Part shown: in pieces, positions 24,957 to 33,414 of the stretch
Layout of the letters: each line of letters opens with the position of its first letter
Numbering within the stretch: position 1 is the stretch's first letter
Source of the DNA: Prevotellamassilia timonensis
Lineage (GTDB): Bacteria; Bacteroidota; Bacteroidia; Bacteroidales; Bacteroidaceae
Reading direction: 5' to 3'
Length of the DNA: 52,938 bases
NCBI RefSeq assembly: GCF_900106785.1
Contig: NZ_LT629842.1
Location: forward strand, 227,207 to 280,144
Notes under the pieces: generated by a model
Databases searched by the model: none
What the model was told of the DNA's origin: nothing
Seen by the model: the letters and a program-made list of their open reading frames with translations, nothing else
Program-made: the position numbers and the translations under genes

Positions 24957-25600
24957 AGCAGACTGATAAACAACATAGCATCATGACATGGCGCAAGGCT
25001 ATTGGCAGCCTGTTGCGCTGGTGGTGGGTGGGGGCTGCTGCCATAGTGGCAGTGGCTGTGGCCTATATATATAAAGGAGTGACCGACAATCCACCCGTCA
25101 GTTTGCGTGTGGTGCATAACACGCGCATCGATGTCACGCCCGAACAAATAATGGCCGTGCGCGACGTCGGGCAGTGGGAGTTTCTCACCATCAACACCGA
25201 GGAGGTGGTGGAGTGGGAGCACAAGCGCACTTTCGGCACCGACCGCCTGGTGCGTATCTATCAGGGCACATTGCGGCTCGGGGTGGATATGCAAAAGGCT
25301 TCGGACGGGTGGTTTGTGTCATTGCCCGACTCCACAGCTCAACTCACCTTGCCACCAGTGTCGCTGCTCGACGAGCGTTTTATTGACGAGGCCGGGACGC
25401 GCTCCTTCTACGAACGGGGCACGGTGACACCCGATGTGCTTGACCAACTTTATGCGCAAGCGCAGCAAAAAATGCGACGCCGCTGTTTGACACCACAGAA
25501 TATGCAGGCAGCGGAGAGCAACGCGCGGCAGCAATTCGAACGCATTTTCCGGCAAATGGGCTTCAAGCGTGTCATCGTCAAATTTGATGGCAAGCAATGA
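24953..25600 (+). CDS. DUF4230 domain-containing protein, second of a pair
   Basis: 215 residues with one N-terminal transmembrane helix (about residues 23-42) and a periplasmic DUF4230 domain: QWEFLTINTEEVVEWE, IYQGTLRLGVDM, WFVSLPDSTAQLTLPPVSLLD, then a helical C-terminus ending QMGFKRVIVKF. It parallels its upstream partner (YVTEMQVHKL / FLTINTEEVV and QMGYKEGQVTVRF / QMGFKRVIVKF), consistent with an old gene duplication and perhaps a heteromeric membrane complex. Function unknown. No terminator was seen before the R2 remnant at 25644. Confidence 0.85.
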   Translation: MKQTDKQHSIMTWRKAIGSLLRWWWVGAAAIVAVAVAYIYKGVTDNPPVSLRVVHNTRIDVTPEQIMAVRDVGQWEFLTINTEEVVEWEHKRTFGTDRLVRIYQGTLRLGVDMQKASDGWFVSLPDSTAQLTLPPVSLLDERFIDEAGTRSFYERGTVTPDVLDQLYAQAQQKMRRRCLTPQNMQAAESNARQQFERIFRQMGFKRVIVKFDGKQ

Positions 25601-25643
25601 GTGAGTCTTCAGAGTTTATGGCTGTCCTGTAAAATGTTCAAGC

Positions 25644-25720
25644 ACCAAACGCTACCACCAAACGCTACCACTAAACGCTACCACCAAACGCTACCTCTAA
25701 TGGGGGCGACGCGTCTCGCG
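25644..25720. repeat. R2 half-copy (C) with 13-bp tandem repeats
   Basis: Four tandem 13-bp units ACCAAACGCTACC (25644-25695, one with a T for C) lead into TCTAATGGGGGCGACGCGTC, the left arm of R2. The loop and right arm are missing; the sequence passes into GCGTTAGCGGC, a word shared with R3. Confidence 0.8.
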
Positions 25721-25740
25721 TTAGCGGCAAATGTCATAAC

Positions 25741-25753
25741 TTAGAACCACCCA
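25741..25753 (-). repeat. Solo R6 terminal repeat
   Basis: TTAGAACCACCCA, one base different from the 13-bp R6 end, 20 bp after the R2 half-copy and 20 bp before the gpmI -33 box. Confidence 0.6.
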
Positions 25754-25772
25754 TTAAAGATTGCGCAATTTG

Positions 25773-25804
25773 TTTGCTCATTCGCGCCAATTACAGTAAT
25801 TTTG
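25773..25804 (+). promoter_or_regulatory. Promoter of gpmI
   Basis: TTTG at 25773-25776, 20-bp spacer, -7 box TAATTTTG at 25797-25804; 37 bp from the -7 box to the ATG. The most canonical promoter in the window. Confidence 0.8.
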
Positions 25805-25841
25805 CCTGCAAATTCAATACATAAAATACACATAAAGTATT

Positions 25842-27377
25842 ATGGCAAAGAAAGCACTTCTTATGATTCTTGATGGTTGGGGCATTGGTAAGCACAACCA
25901 TGGTGATGTTATCTACGAAACTCCCACACCGTTTATGGACCACCTCAACGCTACATACCCCCACTCACAGCTGTTGGCCTGTGGCGAAAATGTGGGTCTG
26001 CCCGAAGGCCAGATGGGAAACTCAGAGGTGGGTCACCTCAATATCGGTGCCGGCCGCATCGTTTACCAGGATTTGGTAAAGATTAACCGTGCCTGTGCTG
26101 ATGGTTCAATCATGCAGAACCCCGAGATTGTGTCGGCTTACGAATATGCCAAGAAGAATGGCAAGGGCTTGCACCTCATGGGCTTGACCTCAACCGGCGG
26201 TGTGCACTCATCACTCAACCACCTGTTCAAACTTATTGGCATTGCCAAGGAATATGGCGTGGCAGAGAATACTTACGTTCACTGCTTTATGGACGGTCGT
26301 GACACCGACCCGAAGAGCGGCAAGGGCTTTATCAAGGAACTTCAAGGCGTATGCGATGAAAATGGTGCACACATTGCCAGCATCATCGGCCGTTTCTATG
26401 CCATGGATCGTGACAAGCGCTGGAACCGTGTAAAGATTGCTTACGACCAGTTGGTTGAAGGCAAGGGACGCAAGGTGACCGACATGGTTGAAGGTGTGCA
26501 GAGCTGCTACGACTCAGACTCTGAGGAGCACAAGAACACTGACGAGTTTATGGAACCGCTCGTTAACGCCAATGTGGACGGCCGCATCAAAGAGGGCGAT
26601 GTGGTAATCTTCTTCAACTATCGTAACGACCGTGCCAAGGAACTTACGGTGGTTCTCACACAGCAGGATATGCCTGAGGAGGGTATGCACACCATTCCCG
26701 GTCTGCAGTACTATTGCATGACTCCCTACGATGCCTCATTCAAAGGCGTGCACATTCTCTTCCCCAAAGAGAACGTACATAACACGCTGGGCGAATACAT
26801 CTCAAAGCAGGGCTTGAAGCAGTTGCACACAGCTGAGACTGAGAAGTATGCACACGTAACATTCTTCTTCAATGGTGGTCGCGAAACACCCTATGAGGGT
26901 GAGGACCGCATCCTGGTGGCTTCGCCCAAGGTGGCTACTTACGACCTCAAGCCCGAGATGTCGGCCTTTGAGGTGAAGGACAAGCTGGTTGCCGCTATCA
27001 AGGAGAACAAGTACGACTTCATAGTAGTGAACTTTGCCAATGGCGACATGGTAGGCCACACCGGTGTGTACGAAGCTATCGAAAAGGCTGTAAAGGCCGT
27101 TGACAGCTGCGTGAAGGACGTGGTGACTGCCGCTAACGAAATTGGCTACGAAACTATCATCATTGCCGACCATGGTAATGCCGACAATGCAGAGAATGCT
27201 GATGGTACACCTAACACTGCCCACTCACTCAACCCCGTGCCTTTCATCTATGTAACAGAGAACAAGCAAGCTAAGGTGAAAGACGGCGTGTTGGCCGACG
27301 TGGCTCCGTCAATTCTGCATATCATGGGTCTGAAGCAGCCTGCCGAAATGACTGGCAAGGACTTGATTGAGGACTAA
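25842..27377 (+). CDS. gpmI: 2,3-bisphosphoglycerate-independent phosphoglycerate mutase
   Basis: Glycolytic enzyme that interconverts 3- and 2-phosphoglycerate through a phosphoserine intermediate with two Mn2+ ions. 511 residues, the normal iPGM length. The first metal aspartate is D11 (MILDGWG), the phosphorylated serine is S61 in GNSEVGHLN, and the alkaline-phosphatase-fold motifs [13 protein letters not shown] and [10 protein letters not shown] supply the remaining metal ligands. The substrate-binding insertion contains [11 protein letters not shown] and [10 protein letters not shown]. It is monocistronic with a strong promoter and a complex 3' hairpin region. Codon use is noticeably more biased than in the neighbours, as expected for a highly expressed gene (impression, not measured). 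Confidence 0.97.
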   Translation: MAKKALLMILDGWGIGKHNHGDVIYETPTPFMDHLNATYPHSQLLACGENVGLPEGQMGNSEVGHLNIGAGRIVYQDLVKINRACADGSIMQNPEIVSAYEYAKKNGKGLHLMGLTSTGGVHSSLNHLFKLIGIAKEYGVAENTYVHCFMDGRDTDPKSGKGFIKELQGVCDENGAHIASIIGRFYAMDRDKRWNRVKIAYDQLVEGKGRKVTDMVEGVQSCYDSDSEEHKNTDEFMEPLVNANVDGRIKEGDVVIFFNYRNDRAKELTVVLTQQDMPEEGMHTIPGLQYYCMTPYDASFKGVHILFPKENVHNTLGEYISKQGLKQLHTAETEKYAHVTFFFNGGRETPYEGEDRILVASPKVATYDLKPEMSAFEVKDKLVAAIKENKYDFIVVNFANGDMVGHTGVYEAIEKAVKAVDSCVKDVVTAANEIGYETIIIADHGNADNAENADGTPNTAHSLNPVPFIYVTENKQAKVKDGVLADVAPSILHIMGLKQPAEMTGKDLIED

Positions 27378-27398
27378 TAACCTGAGCATAAAGCACTT

Positions 27399-27514
27399 TG
27401 TGGGTGTGTAAGCCCACATCAACAGGCGAGGCATTCACTCTCGACAAACCATATTATTAACTGAGTTATCAACAGGTAATATGGCATTTGCCGGGCGTGG
27501 GTGCCTCGCTTTTT
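27399..27514 (+). terminator. Compound hairpin/terminator region after gpmI
   Basis: TGTGGG...CCCACA (27399-27418) is followed by a multibranch structure: outer stem GCGAGGCA (27426-27433) with TGCCTCGC (27502-27509), inner stem CCATATTA (27449-27456) with TAATATGG (27477-27484), then a run of T residues from 27510. The T run after the outer stem suggests termination. Confidence 0.65.
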
Positions 27515-27627
27515 GGTGGGGCTTATGTGGGTGGCAAGGCGTTTGTAAAGGCCCGTAATGCCCCGTAATGCAGCCATGTTTTTATTTTTTTATTACACCA
27601 AACACGTAATGCAATCACAGATATGTT

Positions 27628-27635
27628 TAACTTTG
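27628..27635 (+). promoter_or_regulatory. -7 promoter motif upstream of R4 and the MATE gene
   Basis: TAACTTTG, 285 bp before the MATE start, so the R4 palindromes would lie in the leader if it is used. No -33 box. Confidence 0.4.
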
Positions 27636-27647
27636 CATAATATCTAT

Positions 27648-27886
27648 CTCAAGTTTCGCATTAAACTTGAACGGGCTGAAGGCCCAATGAATTTCATAGC
27701 CCAAGGCAGCACCTTGGGTTATCAGCAAGAGGAAAAGTGACGCCCTGTAAGGGCAAAAGTATGATGAAGTGTTTCTACTTCTGCCCTTACAGGGCGTCAC
27801 AACCTTGCTCAATTTCACCCAGGGCGTTGCCCTGGGCTAAGTAAATACTTGGGCCTTCAGCCCGCCCATGCCAAATCCGAAACTTC
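27648..27886. repeat. R4 REP-like palindrome cluster, full copy
   Basis: Begins CTCAAGTTTCG and ends AAATCCGAAACTT. Inside are nested and symmetric palindromes: GGGCTGAAGGCCCA with TGGGCCTTCAGCCC at the flanks, GCCCAAGGC...GCACCTTGGG and CCCAGGGCGTTGCCCTGGG further in, and a central long hairpin GTGACGCCCTGTAAGGGC / GCCCTTACAGGGCGTCAC. This type of repeat is common in Bacteroidota genomes and resembles REP elements moved by REP-associated tyrosine transposases; no such transposase is in the window. Confidence 0.75.
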
Positions 27887-27919
27887 AATAAAATAATATA
27901 GAGCACCATCTTAGCATAT

Positions 27920-29317
27920 ATGGAACACTCCAAAACAAATCAATTCAATGTGTTGGCAGAAAAGCCGGTAGGTTCGCTGCTCATGCAATACGCCATACCA
28001 GCTATTGTGGCCATGGCCGCATCGTCGGTGTATAACATCATCGACGGCATTTTTATTGGTCAGGGCGTGGGGGCAGAGGCTATCATGGGACTGGCCCTTA
28101 CCGGTCCGCTCATGTCGCTCACTGCTGCTTTTGGCGCCATGGTGGGCGTGGGTGCTGCCACATTGATGAGTGTGAAACTCGGACAAAAGGATTATGGCAC
28201 AGCACAAAAGATATTGGGCAATGTGGTCATTATGAACCTCACCCTCGGCATTGTGCTCGGTTTGCTGCTGCTCGTGTTCATCAACCCCATTCTACGTTTT
28301 TTCGGTGCCAGCGATGTCACGCTGCCATACGCTCGCAACTTTATGTCAATCATACTCGTGGGCAACGTGGTTACACACATGTACCTTGGCCTTAATGCTT
28401 TGCTGCGTTCAACCAACCGGCCGCAAAAGGCCATGTGTGCCACCATTGGCACCGTTGTGCTCAACTGCATTCTGGCCCCGATATTCATATTTGTGCTGGG
28501 GTGGGGCATACGTGGCGCAGCCACTGCCACTATTATGGCACAGATGATTATGTTGACGTGGCAGTTGCGGTTGTTCTCAAACAAGGACGAACTGATTCAC
28601 TTGAACCGCAGCATAATCAAGCTCGATGTAAAGATAGTGAAGGAATCGCTCCTTGTGGGACTTCCCCAGTTCCTGATCAACCTATGTGCCTGCCTTGTGG
28701 CCGCCATGATGACACGCAGCCTGACCACTTATGGCGGCGATATGGCCGTAGGTGCTTTTGGCATCTGCAACCGGTTCATACTCTTTATCGTGATGGTGGT
28801 AATAGGCCTCAACCAGGGCATGCAGCCAATAGCCGGTTACAACTTTGGCGCACGCCGCTATGACCGTGTGCTCGGTGTGCTGGGCAAGGCCCTCATATTT
28901 GGGTCAGTCATTACGCTGATGGGCTTTGTCATTGGCGTGTTCTTCCCCACACCATTTGTCAGCGTCTTTGCCAAAGACTCTCCCCAGCTCATCAAGCTGT
29001 CGGCCCATGCACTGAGTTGCATGGTTATGATGTTCCCCATAGTGGGCATTCAGATTGTGTCGACCGCCTTCTTTCAAAGCATTGGTTATGCGCCTAAGAG
29101 CATCTTTCTGTCGCTCACGCGCCAACTCATATTCCTTGTACCTGCCATATTTATCCTGCCCCACTTGTATGCCGACCCGCTCGAGGGCCTGTGGCACGCT
29201 GCTCCTGTGGCTGATGGTCTGGCCTCAGTGTTGGCCATCACATTGTTGGTGCTGCAGGTAAAGAAGTTCAAAAAGCAGATGCAAGCTCCTGTCGAAAATA
29301 TGCACACACCATTATAA
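27920..29317 (+). CDS. MATE family efflux transporter
   Basis: 465-residue inner-membrane antiporter with twelve hydrophobic segments in two six-helix halves, the MatE architecture. Landmarks are PAIVAMAASSVYNIIDGIFIGQ near the start and the matching region of the second half (VVIGLNQGMQPIAGYNFGARRYDRV), typical of the NorM/DinF-related bacterial groups that export drugs or organic cations using Na+ or H+ gradients. Substrate not predictable. It is the first of three tightly spaced genes: the cytidylate-kinase-like gene starts 10 bp after its stop. Confidence 0.92.
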   Translation: MEHSKTNQFNVLAEKPVGSLLMQYAIPAIVAMAASSVYNIIDGIFIGQGVGAEAIMGLALTGPLMSLTAAFGAMVGVGAATLMSVKLGQKDYGTAQKILGNVVIMNLTLGIVLGLLLLVFINPILRFFGASDVTLPYARNFMSIILVGNVVTHMYLGLNALLRSTNRPQKAMCATIGTVVLNCILAPIFIFVLGWGIRGAATATIMAQMIMLTWQLRLFSNKDELIHLNRSIIKLDVKIVKESLLVGLPQFLINLCACLVAAMMTRSLTTYGGDMAVGAFGICNRFILFIVMVVIGLNQGMQPIAGYNFGARRYDRVLGVLGKALIFGSVITLMGFVIGVFFPTPFVSVFAKDSPQLIKLSAHALSCMVMMFPIVGIQIVSTAFFQSIGYAPKSIFLSLTRQLIFLVPAIFILPHLYADPLEGLWHAAPVADGLASVLAITLLVLQVKKFKKQMQAPVENMHTPL

Positions 29318-29327
29318 TACTACGACC

Positions 29328-29972
29328 ATGACACAAACAGCAAATAACCCCGAACCATTCATCATCAACATAGGCCGCTCGCTTGGCAGTGGCGGCCGCG
29401 CTATCGGCCACATCTTGGCCAAGGATTTTGACATAGCCTATTACGACCGCGAGATACTCAACCTTGCGGCAAAGGAAAGCGGTTTCTGCGCCGAAGTGTT
29501 TGAACGCAACGACGAAAAAAATCGCTTCCTGCGCACCTTAGGCAACATCATACCCTTTATAGGCGGTGGGGCCACCTATTATGACAATGAATTGTCAAAC
29601 GAGAACCTCTTCCGCATACAAAGCGAGGCCATACGCAAGGCTGCGGCCGACCATTCGTGCATCTTCATAGGACGCTGTGCCGACTATGTGTTGCGCGACA
29701 ATCCGCGTTGCGTCAATGTGTTTATTACTGCCAACATGGAAGACCGCATTGCCAGTGTGGTGAAATGGAATAATTGCACGGCCGAAAAGGCACAAGAGAT
29801 TATTGAAAAGGGTGACAGCGAACGTGCCAGCTTCTACAACTTTTACAGTTCCGGCACATGGGGCGCTGCCAGCACCTATCACCTGTGCATCAATTCATCG
29901 GTGCTGGGTATTGAAGAGACGGCAGTCCTCATCAAGAACTTCGTTATCCAAAAACTGAAATTGCCACAATGA
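29328..29972 (+). CDS. Cytidylate kinase-like family protein
   Basis: 214 residues. P-loop kinase of the Cytidylate_kin2 type: the N-terminal GRSLGSGGRAIGHILA stands in the Walker A position (a G-rich loop without the classical GKS), followed by DIAYYDREILN and later IFIGRCADYVL, both characteristic of this family. It is distinct from canonical Cmk. A nucleotide (d)CMP substrate is assumed from the family but unproven. It sits between a MATE exporter and a small secreted protein gene, with a 10-bp gap upstream and an ATGA overlap downstream, so the three form one operon. Confidence 0.85.
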   Translation: MTQTANNPEPFIINIGRSLGSGGRAIGHILAKDFDIAYYDREILNLAAKESGFCAEVFERNDEKNRFLRTLGNIIPFIGGGATYYDNELSNENLFRIQSEAIRKAAADHSCIFIGRCADYVLRDNPRCVNVFITANMEDRIASVVKWNNCTAEKAQEIIEKGDSERASFYNFYSSGTWGAASTYHLCINSSVLGIEETAVLIKNFVIQKLKLPQ

Positions 29973-30625
29973 AACAACAATTTGTCATACTATTACTTGC
30001 CCTGTTGTCGGCCCTGCCAGCTTCGGCACAACAGGCCCTTGTGATGAAGCGTAGCCAAACGCCTTTGCTTTATCCAGAATTTCGCGAGGCCAAGATACTT
30101 CAACCCTTCGGCCGTTTTGTCACAGCCAAGGCCAACATTTTTCTGAAGGACGGCTCCTTGGTCTATCTTGACGACAAAACGGGCAAGGTGATGCGCGCTT
30201 ATGTCAGCAACATCATTGGGGTCAACTTTGGCGACAGTGTGCGCTATCTCAAGGTCGACTCCGTCATGGCACGTGTGGTGGCCGAAAAGAACTACAACTA
30301 TCTGTTGTGCAACACCCACGTAAACATGTCGCTTTATCGTGAAGAGACTGATGGCACACGCGGCATGGACTTTTTCGATATGCCCGACAGCGGGGTTTTT
30401 CTCAATCTCGACTCGCAAAAGCGTAACGACGACAACGGCATACCTTTGACCGACACTTATTACTTCAGCATCAAGGGCACCATAATCAAGGCCAATGAGT
30501 CTGAGTTCAAAAAGTTTGTGAGCAAAGACCAGATGCAAGCCTTCAAGGTGCTCAAGGAAAACCGTTTTTGGAGTTGGAAAGACGCAGAATCTCTTAAAAT
30601 GCTGCTCGACTTCCTGCCGCAGTAA
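29969..30625 (+). CDS. Conserved secreted protein of unknown function
   Basis: 218 residues with a clear signal peptide (MKQQFVILLLALLSALPASAQ, cleavage near residue 20). The mature part has no recognisable named domain. It contains AKANIFLKDGSLVYLDDKTGKVMRAYVSNI, a pattern seen in Bacteroidales exported proteins of unknown role, and ends with a helical segment SWKDAESLKMLLDFLPQ. The start overlaps the upstream gene by four bases. The protein is probably periplasmic; no lipobox and no T9SS tail. Confidence 0.75.
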   Translation: MKQQFVILLLALLSALPASAQQALVMKRSQTPLLYPEFREAKILQPFGRFVTAKANIFLKDGSLVYLDDKTGKVMRAYVSNIIGVNFGDSVRYLKVDSVMARVVAEKNYNYLLCNTHVNMSLYREETDGTRGMDFFDMPDSGVFLNLDSQKRNDDNGIPLTDTYYFSIKGTIIKANESEFKKFVSKDQMQAFKVLKENRFWSWKDAESLKMLLDFLPQ

Positions 30626-30727
30626 TCTACCTCAAAATAAAGTGTGACTGTGTGGCGTGACATAAATTCAGCGGCTTGGACATGCCGCATGGTCGCACCT
30701 GCTTATTAAACACCAAGTTAACCATAA

Positions 30728-30909
30728 AGGGTGGTTCTAAAAATTCTGTTTTAGAGTTCTGCTATTCTGAAATGTGATTTGCACACTCTCGAAAGTGCCT
30801 TTTTGAAAGTTAGTTCGGTCACATAGCCCGCTATGCTCCCTCACAAACTTTCAAAAATACACTTCCGATAGCGCACAAATCCCTATTTCAAAATTATTAG
30901 AACCACCCT
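30728..30909. repeat. R6 MITE-like repeat, complete copy (182 bp)
   Basis: Perfect 13-bp terminal inverted repeats AGGGTGGTTCTAA (30728-30740) and TTAGAACCACCCT (30897-30909). The interior is an imperfect palindrome with matching segments GAAAGTTAG / AACTTTC and a CATAGCCCGCTATG centre. No ORF. It occupies most of the 300-bp gap before the GYF-CD225 gene and may carry or displace its promoter. Solo ends or fragments occur at 8164, 25741, 43466 and 51302. Confidence 0.8.
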
Positions 30910-30926
30910 AATCCAATTACATCGCA

Positions 30927-31481
30927 ATGAACGACTACTTCTACATCGATGCTTCAGGCCAGCAAAAAGGCCCCATACCCCCCTCACAATTCTCAATGTT
31001 CAACGTCAGTGCCGACACCCTTGTATGGTGCAAAGGCATGGCCGACTGGCAGCGTGCAGGTGCCGTTGACGAGTTGAGGGCATATTTAGACAACGACGCC
31101 AATGGCGCCACCCCGCCGCCCACTCCCGGCACTGCTGGTACTGCCGGCACAGCCAGTGGCGCACCCTACGACAATGTGCACCACAGCATGGGCAGCGGCA
31201 CCCCCAACCAGTCAATGCCTTGCCCGCCAAGCAATTTGGTGTGGGCCATCGTGTCAACCATATTGTGCTGCCTGCCTACCGGTATTGTAGCCATAGTATA
31301 TGCTTGTAAGGTCGACAACCTCTACCTCATGGGCGACTATCAAGGAGCTGTCGAAGCCTCCAACAAAGCACGTAACTGGGCGATTGGCGGATTGATAGCC
31401 AGCATTGTGTTCTACTTTGTCTACATTCTGGTTCTTTTCAGTGTCGGTTTCGGCTCCATTGCAAGTATGTCTAATTTATAA
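30927..31481 (+). CDS. GYF_2 - CD225 (dispanin-like) membrane protein
   Basis: 184 residues in three parts. Residues 1-56 form a GYF_2 domain (DYFYIDASGQQKGPIPPSQF, then TLVWCKGMADWQRA), a fold that in other proteins binds proline-rich peptides. Residues about 57-98 are a low-complexity Gly/Ala/Thr/Pro linker. Residues about 100-180 form a CD225/dispanin domain with a membrane-associated segment (LVWAIVSTILCCLPTGIVAIVYA), the conserved KARNWA motif and a C-terminal transmembrane helix. The family includes the vertebrate IFITM proteins; bacterial members are of unknown function. The next gene encodes a CD225 domain alone. Confidence 0.88.
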   Translation: MNDYFYIDASGQQKGPIPPSQFSMFNVSADTLVWCKGMADWQRAGAVDELRAYLDNDANGATPPPTPGTAGTAGTASGAPYDNVHHSMGSGTPNQSMPCPPSNLVWAIVSTILCCLPTGIVAIVYACKVDNLYLMGDYQGAVEASNKARNWAIGGLIASIVFYFVYILVLFSVGFGSIASMSNL

Positions 31482-31499
31482 ATAAAGCCTTTTTGACCT

Positions 31500-31751
31500 A
31501 TGAATCGAAACGCACTCCCCCCATGTCCTAAAAACCACATGGCCATGGCCGTCATTTCAACCATATTCTGCTGTCTGCCATTTGGCATTGTGGCCATTAT
31601 CAAAGCTGCACAAGTCAATTCGTTTTACATGAACGGCTTTTACGAACGGGCGCAAATTTCGGCCAACGATGCTCAAAAGTGGATTATCATATCAGTCATT
31701 ACAGGCCTGCTGTCGTGGGGCTGTTGGTGCGGACTGAATTTTATAAACTAA
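31500..31751 (+). CDS. Small CD225 (dispanin-like) membrane protein
   Basis: 83 residues comprising a single CD225 domain: NHMAMAVISTIFCCLPFGIV is nearly parallel to the upstream protein, followed by a short loop with QVNSFYMNGFYERAQ, NDAQKWI in the position of KARNWA, and a final hydrophobic segment. It starts 18 bp after the GYF-CD225 gene and is presumably co-expressed; the two proteins could form mixed membrane assemblies (inference). Some CD225 conserved cysteines are present (FCC). Confidence 0.82.
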   Translation: MNRNALPPCPKNHMAMAVISTIFCCLPFGIVAIIKAAQVNSFYMNGFYERAQISANDAQKWIIISVITGLLSWGCWCGLNFIN

Positions 31752-31776
31752 ATGTCGAACACCTTTGACAGAATAG

Positions 31777-31887
31777 GTTGACAAGTTAACGGGTAAGTTT
31801 GTTGTATGCTATTGATTGATTAGTCAGAATGGTAAGAAACTTTAGAAGTTTGGCAAACTTACCCGTTAACCCGTCAACCCGTCAACC
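31777..31887. repeat. R7 palindromic repeat, copy C (inverted relative to A and B)
   Basis: Opens GTTGACAAGTTAACGGGTAAG and closes CTTACCCGTTAACCCGTCAAC. The core GGTAAGAAACTT...AAGTTTGGCAAACTTACC is the reverse complement of the core at 10820-10850. It fills the gap between the CD225 gene and the symporter gene. Confidence 0.7.
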
Positions 31888-31920
31888 AAGTATTCACACC
31901 ATTCCGAACACCAAATCAAG

Positions 31921-33414
31921 ATGTATTCAGCACTATTCATGTTAGCCACATTGGTGGCATACTTCATACTGCTGTTGCTCGTTTCGCACCATGCCACGCG
32001 GCATGGTGCGAAAGGCAATGACGCCTTTTTCCGTGCAGGCCGCCAATCTCCCTGGTGGATGGTGGCCTTTGGCATGATAGGTGCCAGCATATCGGGAGTC
32101 ACGTTCATTTCGGTGCCAGGTTGGGCAGCCTCAACGGGCATGACCTACTTGCAGATGTGCCTCGGTTTCATTGTGGGGTATGTGGTAGTGGCCTTTGTGC
32201 TGTTGCCACTCTACTACAGGCTGCGCCTCACCAGCATCTACGCCTATCTTGGCACACGTTTTGGCACTTCGGCCCACCGCACGGGGGCCTTGTTCTTTGT
32301 GCTGAGCAAACTCACCGGAGCCGCCGCCCGCCTATATTTGGTGTGCATGGTGTTGTGCCAATTCGTGGTACAGCCACTTGCCGGTGACGGTTTGCTCCCA
32401 TTCATGGTCACCACATTGGCTGTGCTCACTCTGATATGGCTCTACACCCGCCGCAGCGGACTGCAGACCGTAGTGCGCACCGATGCCCTGCAAACCGCTT
32501 GTTTGTTGTTGGCTGCTGTGGGCATTATTATAGCCGCCGCCATACAGATGAACCTCAATTTCGAAGGCGTTATCCACACCATAACCCACAGCGCCATGTG
32601 CCGTGTGTGGGAGTGGGACGCAGCCAGTCCGCAAGCCTTTTGGCGCCAGTTCTTGAGCGGCGTGTTTATCGTCATTGTCATGACAGGACTCGACCAGGAC
32701 ATGATGCAGAAAAACCTCACCTGCCGCAATCTGCGCGAGGCGCAAAAGGACATGTGCACCTACGGCATGGCCTTCTTGCCAGTCAATGCCCTGTTCCTTG
32801 GTCTCGGCATACTGCTCTACACCTTGTGTGCCCAACAGAACCTCACCCCTCCAGCCGCAGGCGACAGCCTGTTGCCCTGGCTCATCAGCAGTGGTGTGTT
32901 GGGGCAGTGGGTCATTGTGCCCTTTACCATCGGCATCGTAGCCGCCGCCTTTTCGAGTGCCGATTCGGCCATGACAGCGCTCACCACCACTATCTGCATC
33001 GACCTTTTAGGCATGAGCGAGGCCCGCGAGCAACAACGTGCCGCATTACACACCCGTCATATCGTACATCTGTGCGTAGTGGCCGCCTTTGCGCTGTGCA
33101 TCATCTTGTTCAAGGTGGTGGGCAATAGCAATGTGCTCAATGCCATCTATGTAATGGCCTCATACACCTACGGCCCGTTGTTGGGCCTTTACACCTTTGG
33201 TTTGTTTACCCGCCGCAACACCAATTTGCGCTGTGTGCCAATTATCTGTGTGGCAGCTCCCACAATTTGTGGGCTGCTCGACCACTTTGCGCCAATATGG
33301 TGGAACTACACCTTTGGCTACGAACTGCTTGTGCTGAATGGCCTAATAACCTTTGTCGGATTATGGGTGTGCAAGGCAGACTCTGAAACAAAAAAGACTT
33401 TACAACCATGCTAA
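31921..33414 (+). CDS. Sodium:solute symporter family protein
   Basis: 497-residue inner-membrane transporter of the SSS family with about 13 hydrophobic segments. Conserved stretches include FFRAGRQSPWWMVAFGMIGASISGVTFISVPG (first Na+-site helix), the LYLVCMVLCQFVVQPL region, and AAAFSSADSAMTALTTTICID near residue 345, the Na2-site helix 8 with its S-S-A-D pattern. The substrate is unknown. Its last codons overlap the start of menA by seven bases, making it the first gene of a symporter-menA-flippase group. Confidence 0.9.
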   Translation: MYSALFMLATLVAYFILLLLVSHHATRHGAKGNDAFFRAGRQSPWWMVAFGMIGASISGVTFISVPGWAASTGMTYLQMCLGFIVGYVVVAFVLLPLYYRLRLTSIYAYLGTRFGTSAHRTGALFFVLSKLTGAAARLYLVCMVLCQFVVQPLAGDGLLPFMVTTLAVLTLIWLYTRRSGLQTVVRTDALQTACLLLAAVGIIIAAAIQMNLNFEGVIHTITHSAMCRVWEWDAASPQAFWRQFLSGVFIVIVMTGLDQDMMQKNLTCRNLREAQKDMCTYGMAFLPVNALFLGLGILLYTLCAQQNLTPPAAGDSLLPWLISSGVLGQWVIVPFTIGIVAAAFSSADSAMTALTTTICIDLLGMSEAREQQRAALHTRHIVHLCVVAAFALCIILFKVVGNSNVLNAIYVMASYTYGPLLGLYTFGLFTRRNTNLRCVPIICVAAPTICGLLDHFAPIWWNYTFGYELLVLNGLITFVGLWVCKADSETKKTLQPC

